64,000 nucleotides of DNA. It comes from Larimichthys crocea (lineage: Eukaryota > Chordata > Actinopteri > Sciaenidae). Where the stretch lies: positions 4,961,969 to 5,025,968 of the forward strand of contig NC_040021.1 of assembly GCF_000972845.2 (NCBI RefSeq), in the 5' to 3' direction. Positions 1 through 10,866 of this stretch are shown here, in pieces. Numbering within the stretch: the stretch's first letter is position 1; every line of letters begins with the position of its first letter. Under the pieces are notes generated by a model. It saw only the letters and a program-made list of their open reading frames with translations. It searched no databases and was not told the DNA's origin. The translations under genes and the position numbers were made by a program.

Positions 1-908
1 ACTCTCTCAAGAAATTCAACAGTTTTGTCTCCACTTAAAGGGCAACTCTGATATTTTTAAAACCTGGAGGGGGCACACAAGCCTCCTGCTAGAGAAGGAA
101 GTGAGGAAGCATAAGTGGCAGAATGGAAAGCCGTTTTTTGGCACTTGGAGAGAGGTTGAGGATGAATTGTGACACAAATTGGTCCAGTATTAAGGGCGAG
201 TGCTGCAGCATGCAGCTACGAAACGAGCTACCACGGCATCCTTATGTGCAACTGTGTCCCGCCAGAACACGTCCATTAAAAGTTTTTGCTACTGACCTCG
301 AAGAGATGAGGCGAAGGACGGGTGCAGGAGGTCGCAATGTGAAGTAGTAATACGCCGGGAAGAGTCGGAGTACTAAGTGTAGCTTAGTGTTATATGGCTG
401 AATATTTAGCTGGTTTTAAAGATGTGGATGTGCACTTTGAATTTACAAACTGAGGAGAAAAGAGAGCGGTGACAGGCGAAGGAGGCTGCTGAGAAGCTCA
501 GAGACTGGTGGTGGTTCCTGTGACACTATGTTTCACAGACAACGTTTGATTTTTCTTTGATTTTCCATTTTATTTCTTTATCCTCTTTGTTTTCCCAAAG
601 TGCCAGCTAACTGCTTTCCATTCTGAGATTTACACTCCCTTCCTCACTCCTTTCCGTCCTCCGGCCCACGGCCCAGAAACTGATCAAGGATTTTCTAAGA
701 AGGAAATCAAGATCAGATCTCATTCTGAAACCCGATGGAATAAATTTTGCATGCTAGAAGAGTGACAAACTCTCTCATGCTTGTATGCTTTTGATGAAAG
801 GTACCAAGTGTACACAACTGTTCATCGTGCTAACTGAAGTGTGCACCTCCCCGACACACCTGGGGACGATTTGCTTATTCTCGGTAAATCTATAAGTGTG
901 TCGCGTAC
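1..908 (-). other. Intron 3 of syt14 (partial)
   Basis: Sequence downstream, on the minus strand, of the third syt14 coding exon. I see no further exon: nothing here reads like the acidic linker or C2 domains that follow in synaptotagmin-14, so those exons should lie left of the window. The reading frames present are short and lack plausible splice sites. Confidence 0.6.
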
Positions 909-1055
909 CTGGCTGGTTGCTCTTATAGCCGCCGAGGTGTGACAGATCGTCGGGACTCTCCACTGACAGCTTGTTGCTGAGGTAAAGAAAAAACACAGCC
1001 ATCAACACCATGAAGGCTGCGATGGAAGACAGGACACCCAGGAGCTCGGGAGAGA
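909..1055 (-). CDS. syt14: syt14 coding exon 3 (transmembrane exon)
   Basis: This 147-nt exon encodes about 49 residues of a synaptotagmin-14-like protein, a membrane-anchored member of the synaptotagmin family lacking the usual calcium ligands and implicated in vesicle trafficking. On the minus strand a pyrimidine-rich acceptor ending CTCAG precedes 1055, and the donor AG|GTACG follows 909. Both junctions are phase 1, matching exon 2. The residues begin (V)SPELLGVLSS and contain a hydrophobic segment at about residues 25-46 of the protein, then NKLSVESPDDLSHLGGYK. SYT14 is known to have the same order: a short cysteine-containing N-terminus, one membrane span, then a linker. SYT16 is the nearest alternative. 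The C2A and C2B domains are outside the window. Family assignment rests on residue-by-residue agreement across exons 1-3; it was not checked by search. Confidence 0.85.
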
Positions 1056-4000
1056 CTGAGGAGAAGAAGAAGAAGAACAGAAGAAAACTGAATTTAGACA
1101 GAGACAAACAAACCAATACAGATCATGGAGGTATGTAACTTTCCAAAGCAGTCCTTTATTGTTAAATAAAAAGAACCACAGATGGCTGCTATTTTCAACA
1201 CTTTAAAGGCTGTAAACAACCCACTCTCACGCCACAAATACTTTTATTTGATGATAGGAATCTTATTTTGGAATCAAACTCCTCAAATCAAACTCAAATG
1301 TTGCCCACTCAGGGAACCATCAGCAGTTATACTTTTAAAACAAAGACATAGCAGATACAATCTACAGCACAGTGTATGTAGGCCAACCATACTTCATGTA
1401 ACTATGCAGCCCTGTGCTATTTTTACGAGAAAGCCTCCGAGGGACTGTGTCCTTCTTGAAAACGTAGACTCAGTAAACCAGCCGAGCCGCACTGGGCCTG
1501 CACTTAATATTCTCCAACAGAGACACACCGCAGTGTAATAACCGGAGAAAAAAAATAAAAGAAGGGGAAGTCGGTGCACAATGAAGCATGAACGGCATTT
1601 CTAAAGAGCAAACGCCTCAGTGGAAAGGGCAGCTTGTACCAATGAAGTGCACTGCAAGCGAGACTTTGTGATATGAGGTGAGGAGTTTAACTTGAGACAC
1701 ACAATGCTGTTTTATGATTCCACATTTACACAGATATTTTAATTAGTATTTTAATAGAGGCATTAATGTGAAAGGCTTTCCACACCCAATTCATTGTTCA
1801 CTAAACCCCTCCCCTGAACGAGCAGGACGTTCCAGACGTCGCTCTCCTCCTGGGAGATCCAGAGGTGTTCCCAGGCTAGATGGGATATATATATATAGTC
1901 TGTCCAGCAGATCCTGGGTCTGCCCTGGAGTGTCCTATCAGTTTAACATGTCCAGAACACCATCCTAATCAGATGCCCTTCAATGCGAAGGAGCAGTGGC
2001 TCTACTCCGAGCTCCCTCCGGATGTCCGAGCTCCTATCACTAAGGCTGAGCCCGGGCCACCGTGCGGAGGAAGCTCATTTCAGCCACTTGTATCGTATCT
2101 ATCTTGTTCTTTCGGCCACTAACCCAAAGCTTGTGACCATAGGTGAGGGTTGGAAGGTAGATGGATGGAAAACCGCTTTGCCTTCCTGCTCAGCTCTCAC
2201 TTCCCGATGCCAATGCCTTCGCTTGGGGCAGCAAAAGGGAACGTTCCACTGTTTCCCAGCAGAGAAAAACATGGTCTCAGACTTAGAGGTGCCAACATCA
2301 GCCCTCATCCTAGAGGCCATTCCTGTTGTAACATTAAAAGTGAAACATCTTCTCTCCATACATACTAGTCGTTAACTTTGTCTGCTGTTTGGTGCTGAGT
2401 AGGTAATGTGTACAGATGATTTATGTGAAGTTTTTCCTGCAGGCTGACAACAGTCAGACTGGACCACAACAAAACCGAAACAATGAGCTGAAAGATGCTA
2501 AAACGCTGCGTAGAGCTGAGGGACTGCCGAACATTTAGTCACAGTCATTTGATTCACCGTCACTATAAAACATTGAGCAGTGCAGCTACTTTATCTCCTG
2601 TGTGGGATGTGATATTTTATATGATGGCAATCTCATTTGTCTTAATTTGTATTGATGACTGCATTTTTTTGTTTGTGTCTGATTTTGACATATTTTTTAT
2701 ATTATCAGTCTGTAACACTGCGCTGTTTAGCTCAAATAAATGAACAACTAGAGCTGAATTAATTAAAATAAATTAATTTGATGATCAATTAATCGTTTCA
2801 GACCTTACCAACACATTCCCAAGTCGCAACTTCTCAGTTGTGGATTCGTCGCTTGTCATGAGATAGTAAAATGATGAACTACGACTGTTTATCAGACATA
2901 ACAGGCTATCTGAAGACGGGTTTAGGAAATCGCAGAGCCAACATCTTATAGAGCAGACAGGATGAATCTATGATGACACACATTTGTTGAGCTGCAGCCT
3001 CATAAATAAAGAAATAAATAAAAAAAATGCTGGTGCATTTCAGGTCATTGTATCTGGTGATGCAGGCAGAGTCCAAATGTTGTAGCGTGTGGTTTGGAAG
3101 CAGGTGCTCATTTCAGAAAACAACCAGTCGCTGATTAAATCGGTCAACGCTGTGAAAACCGAGAGCGCAAAAGAGAGAGGGGAAGGCATAGTTTCTCAAA
3201 CCTTCCCGACTACAGACTGAACTTATGGACGGACTTGTTTCACCATGGCAACAGGCTGAGACCACTGCAGCCTGACAACTAAGCGCTGCCTGCCTGCCTG
3301 CTGCAGACTGACAAAATGATGAATGCTAAATTCCCCCCAAGAAACGGCGAGAGAAGCAGGAGAGAGATAAGAGAGCGACGTGGCAGCGTGACGCTTACCT
3401 TCACTAAACGAATATCCTCTTTACGGCCAGCTGTTCCTCAAAAAGCACTATCAGTACTTCTGCTGCTATACATAGTAAATGATCTAAGAAGAGGGAGGAA
3501 AAACAAAGTTGTCCAGCTCTGGAGTAATCCGACATGTAATAAATCCCTTACTCTTAGTCCCGTCCGGCACTTGCCAGGCTTACGTATAAACTCTCACTGC
3601 TGACAGTGCCGTTGATTGAGCCCAAATGACCTCTGCAGCCGCTGGGTACAGGAGCTGCCCGATGAAACGAGCAGCTTATGGCCCCCCCGAGCCCCCGAGG
3701 GTGTGATGACACTTCATACACGGCCCTGCTCTGTAAATGTCAACGACAGATGAATTATTTAGACACCTGAGGTAACCTGATGCCTCCGTCAATGTACACT
3801 GGAAAGTGGAGCAGTAGCGAGTCGGCCTTTTAAAACACCTCAATGCCCATCATTCTCAGGAAAGTCTGATATTTCTCTCAACAGCCGAGCAGATTAAAAT
3901 GGATTTCTTCCATCTCAGCCACTTTCTCTGCCTTTTTAACACCCTTCTCCCTCCTCTCCGGGTGTGTGCATGAACCATCAGAGGCGAATAAAGATACATA

Positions 4001-4850
4001 TAACTGAATAAATCTGCTTTTTTTTTTTTTATACAGCTCGTGAACTGAGGCTGAACTCGGGACTCTTGATCTGAGCCCCAGGATTCAATCTCCTTTTCTT
4101 TTTTTTCCCCCTCTTCCAGGTAATGACTCCGGCAAGCTGGCTTTAACGAACATGAAAACGCAGCCACTGAAGCGTTCGATGTGAAAACAAGAAAATGAAC
4201 AATAACCTCAAAGAAACATGGAGCTCATTTAGATGAAATGCTGTCAAACAAAACAGAGGGAAACTAATTATTCTGGCGTGTTTCTACATCTTTGGGACAC
4301 AAACCAAAAACAAATTAGGCCAGATCGTCCTCGTTTGTGAACTTTCATCAACTCAATCAAGTGATTTGAAGCTTTTGGAGCAGTGCATCTTTAACTCGAC
4401 TGTAGTTTTATAGGGCAGGCTTGTTTAAAAAGTAGGTAGGCAATCTGGAAATGTTGCTTACACATCTGACGTCTGATACGAAACAAAACCTCCGCGCTGA
4501 ATAAATCATGAACACACAGCTGCCTTCTTTTGCTGAAGTGAGCCAAAACTTGATATGCCATGCATAATTCACACGCACACACAAACACACGTTATGTTTT
4601 TTCAGAAGTCCATACAGAGACATTTTCAACACACAAAACTACAGTGAAAATTCACGAGGATAAAGACGAGCTCGAGAGCTTTGGCTGAATATTCAGATGT
4701 AGCAAATCCTCTGTGCTTTCAAAGTGATGTAGTGGAGTCCGGCCAAGCGTGCACGTCGTGTACAAAAGCTGACGACTGAAAACAAACACACCAAAAAATG
4801 TACTCTGATGCTAACTGACGCACAGGTACAGGGATGTGATATGGCCTTAC
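1056..4850 (-). other. Intron 2 of syt14
   Basis: A 3.8 kb intron between two phase-1 coding exons of syt14. It contains a decayed LINE-like fragment at about 1,768-2,270 and short A/T tracts (for example a T run at about 4,019-4,030). No other coding exon could be supported on either strand. Confidence 0.65.
1768..2270 (+). mobile_element. Decayed LINE-like fragment
   Basis: The stretch has the look of a common fish non-LTR element: a conserved coding-like block (CGAAGGAGCAGTGGCTCTAC, then CTAAGGCTGAGCCCGGGCCA) and GTGACCATAGGTGAGGGTTG near the end. Several overlapping short frames interrupted by stops are expected of an old retrotransposon relic. I recognise the sequence from repeats seen widely in teleosts but cannot give the clade. 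Ends are approximate and no target-site duplication was found. Confidence 0.55.
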
Positions 4851-4898
4851 CTCGTCTGGCACAGATGAGCTCATGAACACCACAGTTCCTCCCCCCTC
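4851..4898 (-). CDS. syt14: syt14 coding exon 2
   Basis: A 48-nt exon flanked by a CTCTCTCCCAG acceptor and a CGAG|GTAAGG donor on the minus strand. Read with 2 nt completing the codon left by exon 1, it gives GGRNCGVHELICARR and leaves 1 nt that combines with exon 3 to give valine. The motif CGVHELIC followed by two basic residues just before the membrane span is the diagnostic N-terminal signature of synaptotagmin-14; the cysteines are candidate palmitoylation or disulfide sites (inference). The exon is too short to stand out as an open reading frame. It was found by its splice sites and by the fit to exon 3. Phase, length and residues agree with the family, so confidence is high. Confidence 0.87.
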
Positions 4899-5596
4899 CT
4901 GGGAGAGAGAAAAGAGATGGAAAAGTTGGGAGTCAGAGGTTAAAACATATGTTCAGGCCTCGGGTGGAGGAAGGCTGGCAGATGGTTATGCCAACAAACA
5001 TAAAACTGATCAGCTGGAACCGACTGAGAAAACTCGTGGTTAACATGAAATAAAGAAGAGAATATTTGGGGGTGGGGGGGTAAAAAAGAAGTGTGGAATA
5101 TCTGTGAATGGAAGTTTAAGGTGTCTGTCTTTCGTGCGTTACGTGAGAAGACTGATAGCGCTCTCCAATCTCAAATTCACTCTCAAATGTAAATCTGGAG
5201 CCAGCTGGAGACAGTCAGCTCGAGGACTGCTCATTGTTTCCACGTCCCGTTATTACAAAACCACAATAATCAGAGAAATGTATCATATTTAGGAAAGGAT
5301 CTAACTTTTTTTTGGATTGTATTCTGACGTTGGAAACTTATCTGCGTCAGTAAAATCAATTAAAATGTTGTCTGGTGTAAAGCCAGAAAAATTTGCCTGT
5401 TAGAGGAAAAAGGGAAAATGGATTAAAGGTTTGTTTTCAGGGGTTTTTTGGTCAGATTGGGCATTTATCAGACTAATAGGGTTTCAAAACAAAGGAGTGG
5501 CACCTTTAACTTAGCTTGACTGGAAGCAGGCGTATGAAAAAAAATCACTATTTATGTTCAGAACTATTTCTTGGCTGTGTTAATTATTTATCTTAA

Positions 5597-6040
5597 GGAG
5601 TGGTCATGGTGATGGGCTGCTTGGTGAAATGCCAAAAACTGGCTGCAGTTCCTCAAATGTCCACTGGAGGCTGGCTCCAGAACTGAGTCAGTCAACATAA
5701 GTCCACATGTTAAAATGTCCATAAACATGTTTACAGTCTGGTACAAAAAACAGTTTTGGTCTCTATAGCTAATTTCCCTGTTCATGACAACTGTAGTGAG
5801 GGTGAATTTATATACAACTCACCTGTTCAAATGATATTAAGGCTTAAGGTTATGCAGGATTAAGAGCGTGGCCGCATAGATTGATGTGTGGCTGCCGTCA
5901 CAGATGGCTTGTTTGAGCCAGCACTTCTTTGCCCATGTTGGGATTAGTGGGGAGCCAGTGGAGGCAGGACTGCCAAGATGTTGGCCAGACTCTGATATTA
6001 CGTCTATGTTTTATACAGTCTATGGGGGTAGATTTATTTC
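5597..6040 (-). repeat. Interspersed repeat family A, copy 1
   Basis: One of at least seven copies in this window of a ~350-440 bp element. Shared landmarks, read in the direction opposite to this copy, are CCTGTCAATCAAAGCGG, then CCCTCAGTACAGTTGTCATG, GAGACCAAAACTG, GGCTGTAAACATG, GACTTATGGAGACTGACTC and AGCCAGCCTCAAGTGGACG. It has no coding capacity, so it is probably a non-autonomous transposon; I cannot name the family. Borders are approximate. Confidence 0.75.
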
Positions 6041-8097
6041 CCTTTGGATATGGCCAGCCTGATTGTTTCCAACTACTGCTACTGCTAACAGTCTCCTGGT
6101 TCAGGCTTCATACAGTATTTATCATCTAACTCTAAAAAAGTAACCATCTCTAAAACAAGAACACCTCCTGATACAATGGAATACATTTAAATATCTATCT
6201 CTAAATGGGTCAAAACTGTGCTGAAGTCCATTCATGTGATAACTTATTCATATTAACTGCAGTGATGCAACTAAAGTAATAATTCAATTTATTACAAGGG
6301 CCGTAGTCTGGATTATTAAAATACTTGCGCTGAGTCGAAGACCCTCCAAAAAACTGACACCAACAAAAAGTCTCTGATTCATTTAATTATCTATTAACTA
6401 TTCAACGTTTCTTTGACTTTCCCGGCAGGAAGTCAAGCTCCTCTCTCTTAAAATACAAGATATTCAATATATATAAAAGTATGTTTCACCGAATTATTGT
6501 CAATAATGTGATCTTTTTAAATTATCTTGAAATATATTTAAGGTTTTACTTTTTTCACTCAATTAGTGGGACATGTTTACTTCAGGCTCTTGTTATAGTA
6601 CCTAGCAGTTATTACCTATCAGTTACTTAAAACCTCCTGTGGCTTAACTTCATGGATACTGACACTCGTATCTCCCTCATTCACACACCCACAGGCTTAT
6701 GCGCATACAGACATACTGTCCTTGTTATCTCTTGGCACAACGCCTCAATATTTGATGGTTCAGGTATCTCTATAGAAGTAGATCTTGGCTCTGCAACAGT
6801 TTAAAATGGTGAGATTTGGGTCGCATTATTTTGGTTTAAAATGAAATGTACACAAATCATCCACTGACTTTTTTTGTATTATTACTCGCTCACAACAAGG
6901 ATTGGATGCTGAAAATGGTCTGAGGTGACAACCCGATGAGAAAAATCTCTGAAGCAGACTCCGTCATAGAGCAGGCAGACTCTCTGTGGACCAATTCACT
7001 TAATGGTAGACAAACTGTGCTGCCTATTCCTGGATGGATAAAACTCTTGCCAAAAATCAGTAATGCATCCCTTTAAGTTAAAGAGAGCTTTTTACAGTAA
7101 TACAGAATTTTACTTTTAAACCATCATCGTGATGATGATTTAATGGTGTTTAAAGTGAAATAGCAGTTGAAGATTAAAGTATTTTTAGAGTAACTCTACT
7201 CTTACATGTTCTGAAGATCAATGGATCTTCTAGAACAAGCTGCGTATATCATTGGGCCACATGTTTGTGTTGACTGTTCTGAAGTAAAACTCAAAAGTTT
7301 AAAACTGCAACAAGTAACACGATCAGTTAACGCAATAAAATCTAATTCAGTCCAGCTAAGAAGCGTGATATCATTACGGCAGACTCTTCTGACAACTAAC
7401 AGGTCAACAGGATTCACATTTATGTGACGTTTTAAGACATATATTAATCTGATTTGAATATTCGGAATAGTAATTTGTGTCCGATACCATAAAGTGAAAT
7501 TACTTTACTTTGCCTGAGACTAAAAGACTTAAAATTAGGTCATATAAATAAAAAATTCATATATCTATTCAATTTTTTTTTAGAAAGTTCATCTACTAAC
7601 ATGCCTCCAACTTCACTGTAAAGTCTATTCTCAAATGTGCACTTGAGGTTACAATTTCAACCTCTGCACATATCAAGGTCAAAGGTACACGTAAGGTGAG
7701 ATAACAACAACAACACAGCATTACAGTCTCCTCACATCACCGTAATTCCTAGTGTAAAGGAGAAACAACACTTTAAGGACCCTGTCTAGAGTCAGTATTT
7801 AGTTTGTCTGTTCTGGGCTACTGTAGAAACACTGTGTTTCAATATGGCGGCCTCTGTGAAAGAGGACCCGCTCCCACTGTAGATACTTGGAAAAATTTTA
7901 TGTAACAAAAATAAAAAAAGAAATTTTGTTTTAGGTGATTATGCATGCATGAAGACATAGTTATGAATATTATATTCCATGTTTGCCTATTCTGAAAATA
8001 AAGCCCCCAAATCTTACACATTGCACCTTTCAGCTGCACAACTTTAATTCAAGATATGTCTCATTAAATGTTTGACATTTATTAATGTACTCTAGGC

Positions 8098-9009
8098 TAG
8101 AGTTGCACGATACCCACGGTAGCCCGCGGTGCCAGATCACAATGGTTCCTACTATACTAGAAATTCTACACAACAGTGGATTACTATACTACCGGTGCCA
8201 GTTTTCCGCCTCTACTCTCCTCCCGGCTAGAAATTCGCTTCAAAACAAACAACAAGCTTAAAGTTCTGTCTCGCCCAGACGTGCACACAAACCCAAGACA
8301 ACACACTCACCACGGCAGAAGCACCGGGTCCGAGCAGGGAGTCTGCTGTGTCGTCGTTGTCAGTGGCAACCACTAATTTTGCTCAAAAAACCAAACTCGT
8401 TGTTTCAAACTTGTTTCAGTCTAATTCTTACTTCACCAGTATTATGTTTATCATACACCAAACAACATTATAAGTAATTAATAAGTATTTATAACTTGTA
8501 CAAATACATTGCAGTTCATAAAAATAATAATAAAAAAAGGCAGCAGTATCGTGCAGTGATGCGCGAGTTGATCCAAAGTGAGTGGGTGCCCGCGGTAACC
8601 AAACAATATTTTTAATGATATTCAGGTCGCGGTCGGTCGGGTCGTTTGAAATAAAGAATAAAGAATAAAGCCGAGTAAAGTTTTGTAATTTATGTAGTAG
8701 ACAACATTTTCTGTGAAATACACAGACTTTATTGGCTGAATAATAACTCAGTAATGCCAGTTTTATGTAGCCCGATGACGCTACGAAGTTAATCAAGAGT
8801 ATGGACTACTTTTTAAAATGGGGTCAGGAAGTAGTACATATTCACAATTATTTGCTGCGGTCCGAGTTCGGGCGGGTTAGTTTAAAACGTCGGTCGGTGC
8901 AGGTCTTCAAACATGGACCCGGCATCACTTTATCGTGATAATACCCAGAACCGTGATACTTTTCGTGGTATAGTATCGTGGTTACTCATTTTGGTACGTG
9001 ATAACTCCA
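8098..9009 (+). mobile_element. Non-autonomous hAT element with 8-bp TSD
   Basis: A 912-bp element flanked on both sides by the 8-bp duplication CTCTAGGC (8,090-8,097 and 9,010-9,017). The left end begins TAGAGTTGCACGATACC and the right end, reversed, reads TGGAGTTATCACGTACC, so there is an imperfect terminal inverted repeat. The 8-bp duplication is typical of the hAT superfamily. There is no transposase frame. The copy at 13,876-14,853 has the same duplication. A second element sits inside it at 8,554. Confidence 0.82.
8554..8929 (+). mobile_element. hAT-type element nested inside the previous one
   Basis: Begins CAGTGATGCGCG and ends CATCACT, so the ends are inverted repeats (clearer at 14,331-14,772, where they read CAGTGATGCGCGGG and CCCGCGCATCACTG). 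The left flank is GTATCGTG (8,546-8,553) and the right flank is a near match, TTATCGTG; in the other copy the right flank is exactly GTATCGTG. An 8-bp duplication inside a larger element shows a later hAT-type insertion. Non-coding. Confidence 0.72.
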
Positions 9010-9155
9010 CTCTAGGCTGTTTTAACTTTAAAATGTAACCAACTGTTACATCGTCACAGATCACCTAAAAAGGTGAAAGGATCTGTCCCGAGTTTGACAA
9101 CTAGGCCCCCCCAAACACTAGAAACGGCCCTGGGCAGAGGTTGTCATATTGGACC

Positions 9156-9844
9156 TAGTGATGTGTCGGTCGCAAACGATCCGGTTCTAAGAGCCGGCTC
9201 TTTGAAGTGACGAGGAGCCGGCTCCACGGATTAGGGAGCCTTTTTTTTTTTTTTTCACTTCGGTGTTCACTTCTCGTCTTCCCCGTGTTGTCGGCGTCCG
9301 ATGTTTTTGGGTTTGTCCCTCGTGGCCTCACTGTCGCCTCCCCCTACACTCTGTTCTGCACACTCTTGACCAATCACGTTCGGCTTTCAATTAAAAAAGT
9401 GGAGGAAAAAAAACTAGCGGGAAATGTTTTTTTCTCCACTTTTTTGTGTGAAAGCTGCACGTAATTGGTCAAGATGTATAGCAGCATACACGGCAGGGGT
9501 GACAGACACACACACACAGCAATCGCGGAGGACAAACACGACAGGAGGCGACGAGAGACATTATTTATTACATTATTGCATATTTTGGTGTAAATTAATT
9601 AAATAAGTACGTTTTTTATTATATAGCACATTTTACACCGCATGCACTGACCAAGTGCTTTACAATGTCAAAAATAAAATAAAATAACATTTAAAAATAT
9701 AAATAATAATAAACAATAATAATAAAATTAATTAATAAACCAATTAAAAAATGTGAGGAGCCGTTTGGGAGCCGAAAGAGCCGGCTCCTTATAGATGCAA
9801 GCCAAAAGAACGCGCTCTCCAAAAGAGCCAAATTCCCATCACTA
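9156..9844 (+). mobile_element. Non-autonomous hAT element, polymorphic
   Basis: A 689-bp element with ends TAGTGATG and CATCACTA and subterminal GAGCCGGCTC motifs. It is flanked by ATTGGACC (9,148-9,155) and GTTGGACC (9,845-9,852), an 8-bp target duplication with one mismatch. The matching place in the second copy of this block (14,997-15,004) holds a single ATTGGACC and no element, which is a clean empty site. An inverted copy lies at 26,726-27,330. No transposase frame is present. Confidence 0.88.
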
Positions 9845-10696
9845 GTTGGACCACATTGGACTGAAGTGTACCTAATAAAGTGGCCGCAGGTCTTCGGCTC
9901 TCTCCTCTCTCTCTCTCTCAGGTGTCCCTCTCCATCAAACAAACCCACCTGCACGCTCGGCTGCACGTGACACAATAAACTCATAACGGCACACACACAC
10001 ACTGTATGACGGAGCAACGGTCACGGCACGCGCCTACTCCTCACGATACTTTCATTAAAAATAAAAAAATAAAAATAAAAAACATTTAAGAGACACTTAA
10101 CCGGCATCTTGTAGTCCTTATTAACTGTACACATTACCCATGAAGCTCCGGGAGAGCGTTAAAAAAGAAGAGCACGTGCATCCACTAACGGTTTGAAAAC
10201 AAACGTTTGAGAACGAACCGTTATTTTTAAAAATCGATACCACTAGCCATGTTCATCCGCCGAGTGATGTAGTTCTTCAAAACAAAGTAGCTGTCATGTG
10301 ATGCTATACCTGCTGTGATTTTAGATTAAAGATACAAATATAATAATATTTATTTAAATAAACTGCTACACGTGCGACAAGCGTGTGTCATCGAATGATA
10401 TTAAACTAAACAGCGGGGACTTCTGTGTCTCTGTCCACTTTAGCATCACTTCTTCACGGGATCACAACATTCCTGCATCGGCTGCGGGTGTCCGCACTTC
10501 AGCATCAGCAGCCCCCGGCTACTGGCTGCTAGCTGTCCCAGCTCCGGAGCACTGCGGTACTCACGGCGTGATACATTTAAATAATAATAATATATTAATA
10601 TATAACAGAGCAACAGTGAATATAAATATTCTCATTCCGTCCTGAGCAAAGTTTCACACTGAGTCCCGCAGTACACCTATAAGACCATCCACTTAC

Positions 10697-10709
10697 CGTC
10701 AATCGCCAT
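10697..10709 (-). CDS. syt14: syt14 coding exon 1 (start codon)
   Basis: A 13-nt coding segment on the minus strand, ATGGCGATTGACG followed by the consensus donor GTAAGT. It encodes MAID plus the first base of a glycine codon. Joined to exon 2 it gives MAIDGGGRNCGVHELIC, collinear without gaps with the N-terminus known for synaptotagmin-14 (which begins MAIE). Phase 1 agrees with exon 2. The ATG context GCATCATGG has G at +4. A second copy of this exon, with a damaged donor region, lies on the plus strand at 25,841-25,853 inside the inverted arm. The gene starts head to head with nt5c1a. Confidence 0.84.
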
Positions 10710-10794
10710 GATGCTCCGTCCCGGACCTACCAAGTGTTTGTTGGGGGCGGGGGGGGGAGAGCGGTGTGACGGGAGGAGGGAGGTCATTCATGTG

Positions 10795-10796
<2 letters not shown>
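10710..10796 (-). promoter_or_regulatory. G-rich 5' flank of syt14
   Basis: Directly upstream of the syt14 start, the plus strand has GGGGGCGGGGGGGGG and GACGGGAGGAGGGAGG, giving C-rich, GC-box-like sequence on the syt14 sense strand. It stands out from the AT-rich surroundings and is a plausible TATA-less core promoter or 5' UTR. The transcription start cannot be placed from sequence alone. Confidence 0.4.
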
Positions 10797-10827
<31 letters not shown>

Positions 10828-10866
10828 TGTGCGTGTGTGTGTGTGGTGTGTGGTGTGTGTGTGTGA
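10797..10866 (+). repeat. (GT)n microsatellite
   Basis: About 70 bases of interrupted TG repeat just upstream of syt14 exon 1. The inverted copy at 25,655-25,756 is longer and reads (CA)n. Confidence 0.9.

Larger units (their letters stand above)
7567..10165 (+). repeat. Repeat-dense block duplicated at 13.6-15.5 kb
   Basis: This block is collinear with 13,613-15,504 at near identity, and most of it appears inverted at about 26,420-27,886. The direct copy differs by large indels: it lacks about 7,787-8,048, lacks the hAT element at 9,156-9,844, has about 35 extra bases near 14,535, and has a LINE tail at 15,069-15,241. These are differences expected of two haplotypes, not of random read error. 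The first copy joins syt14 exon 1 without a gap and is therefore the most trustworthy. Confidence 0.85.
4899..10696 (-). other. Intron 1 of syt14
   Basis: A 5.8 kb intron between the 13-nt first coding exon and exon 2. It carries one copy of interspersed repeat family A (5,597-6,040) and, at 7,567-10,165, the repeat-dense block that recurs at 13,613-15,504 and, inverted, at about 26,420-27,886. Three hAT-type elements lie in it. No coding exon was seen inside. Confidence 0.6.

Noticed and set aside
775..1116. Continuous 113-codon minus-strand frame as a stand-alone membrane protein
   Set aside because: Only 909-1,055 of it is exon; the Phe/Ser run before it is the polypyrimidine tract and the rest lies past the donor.
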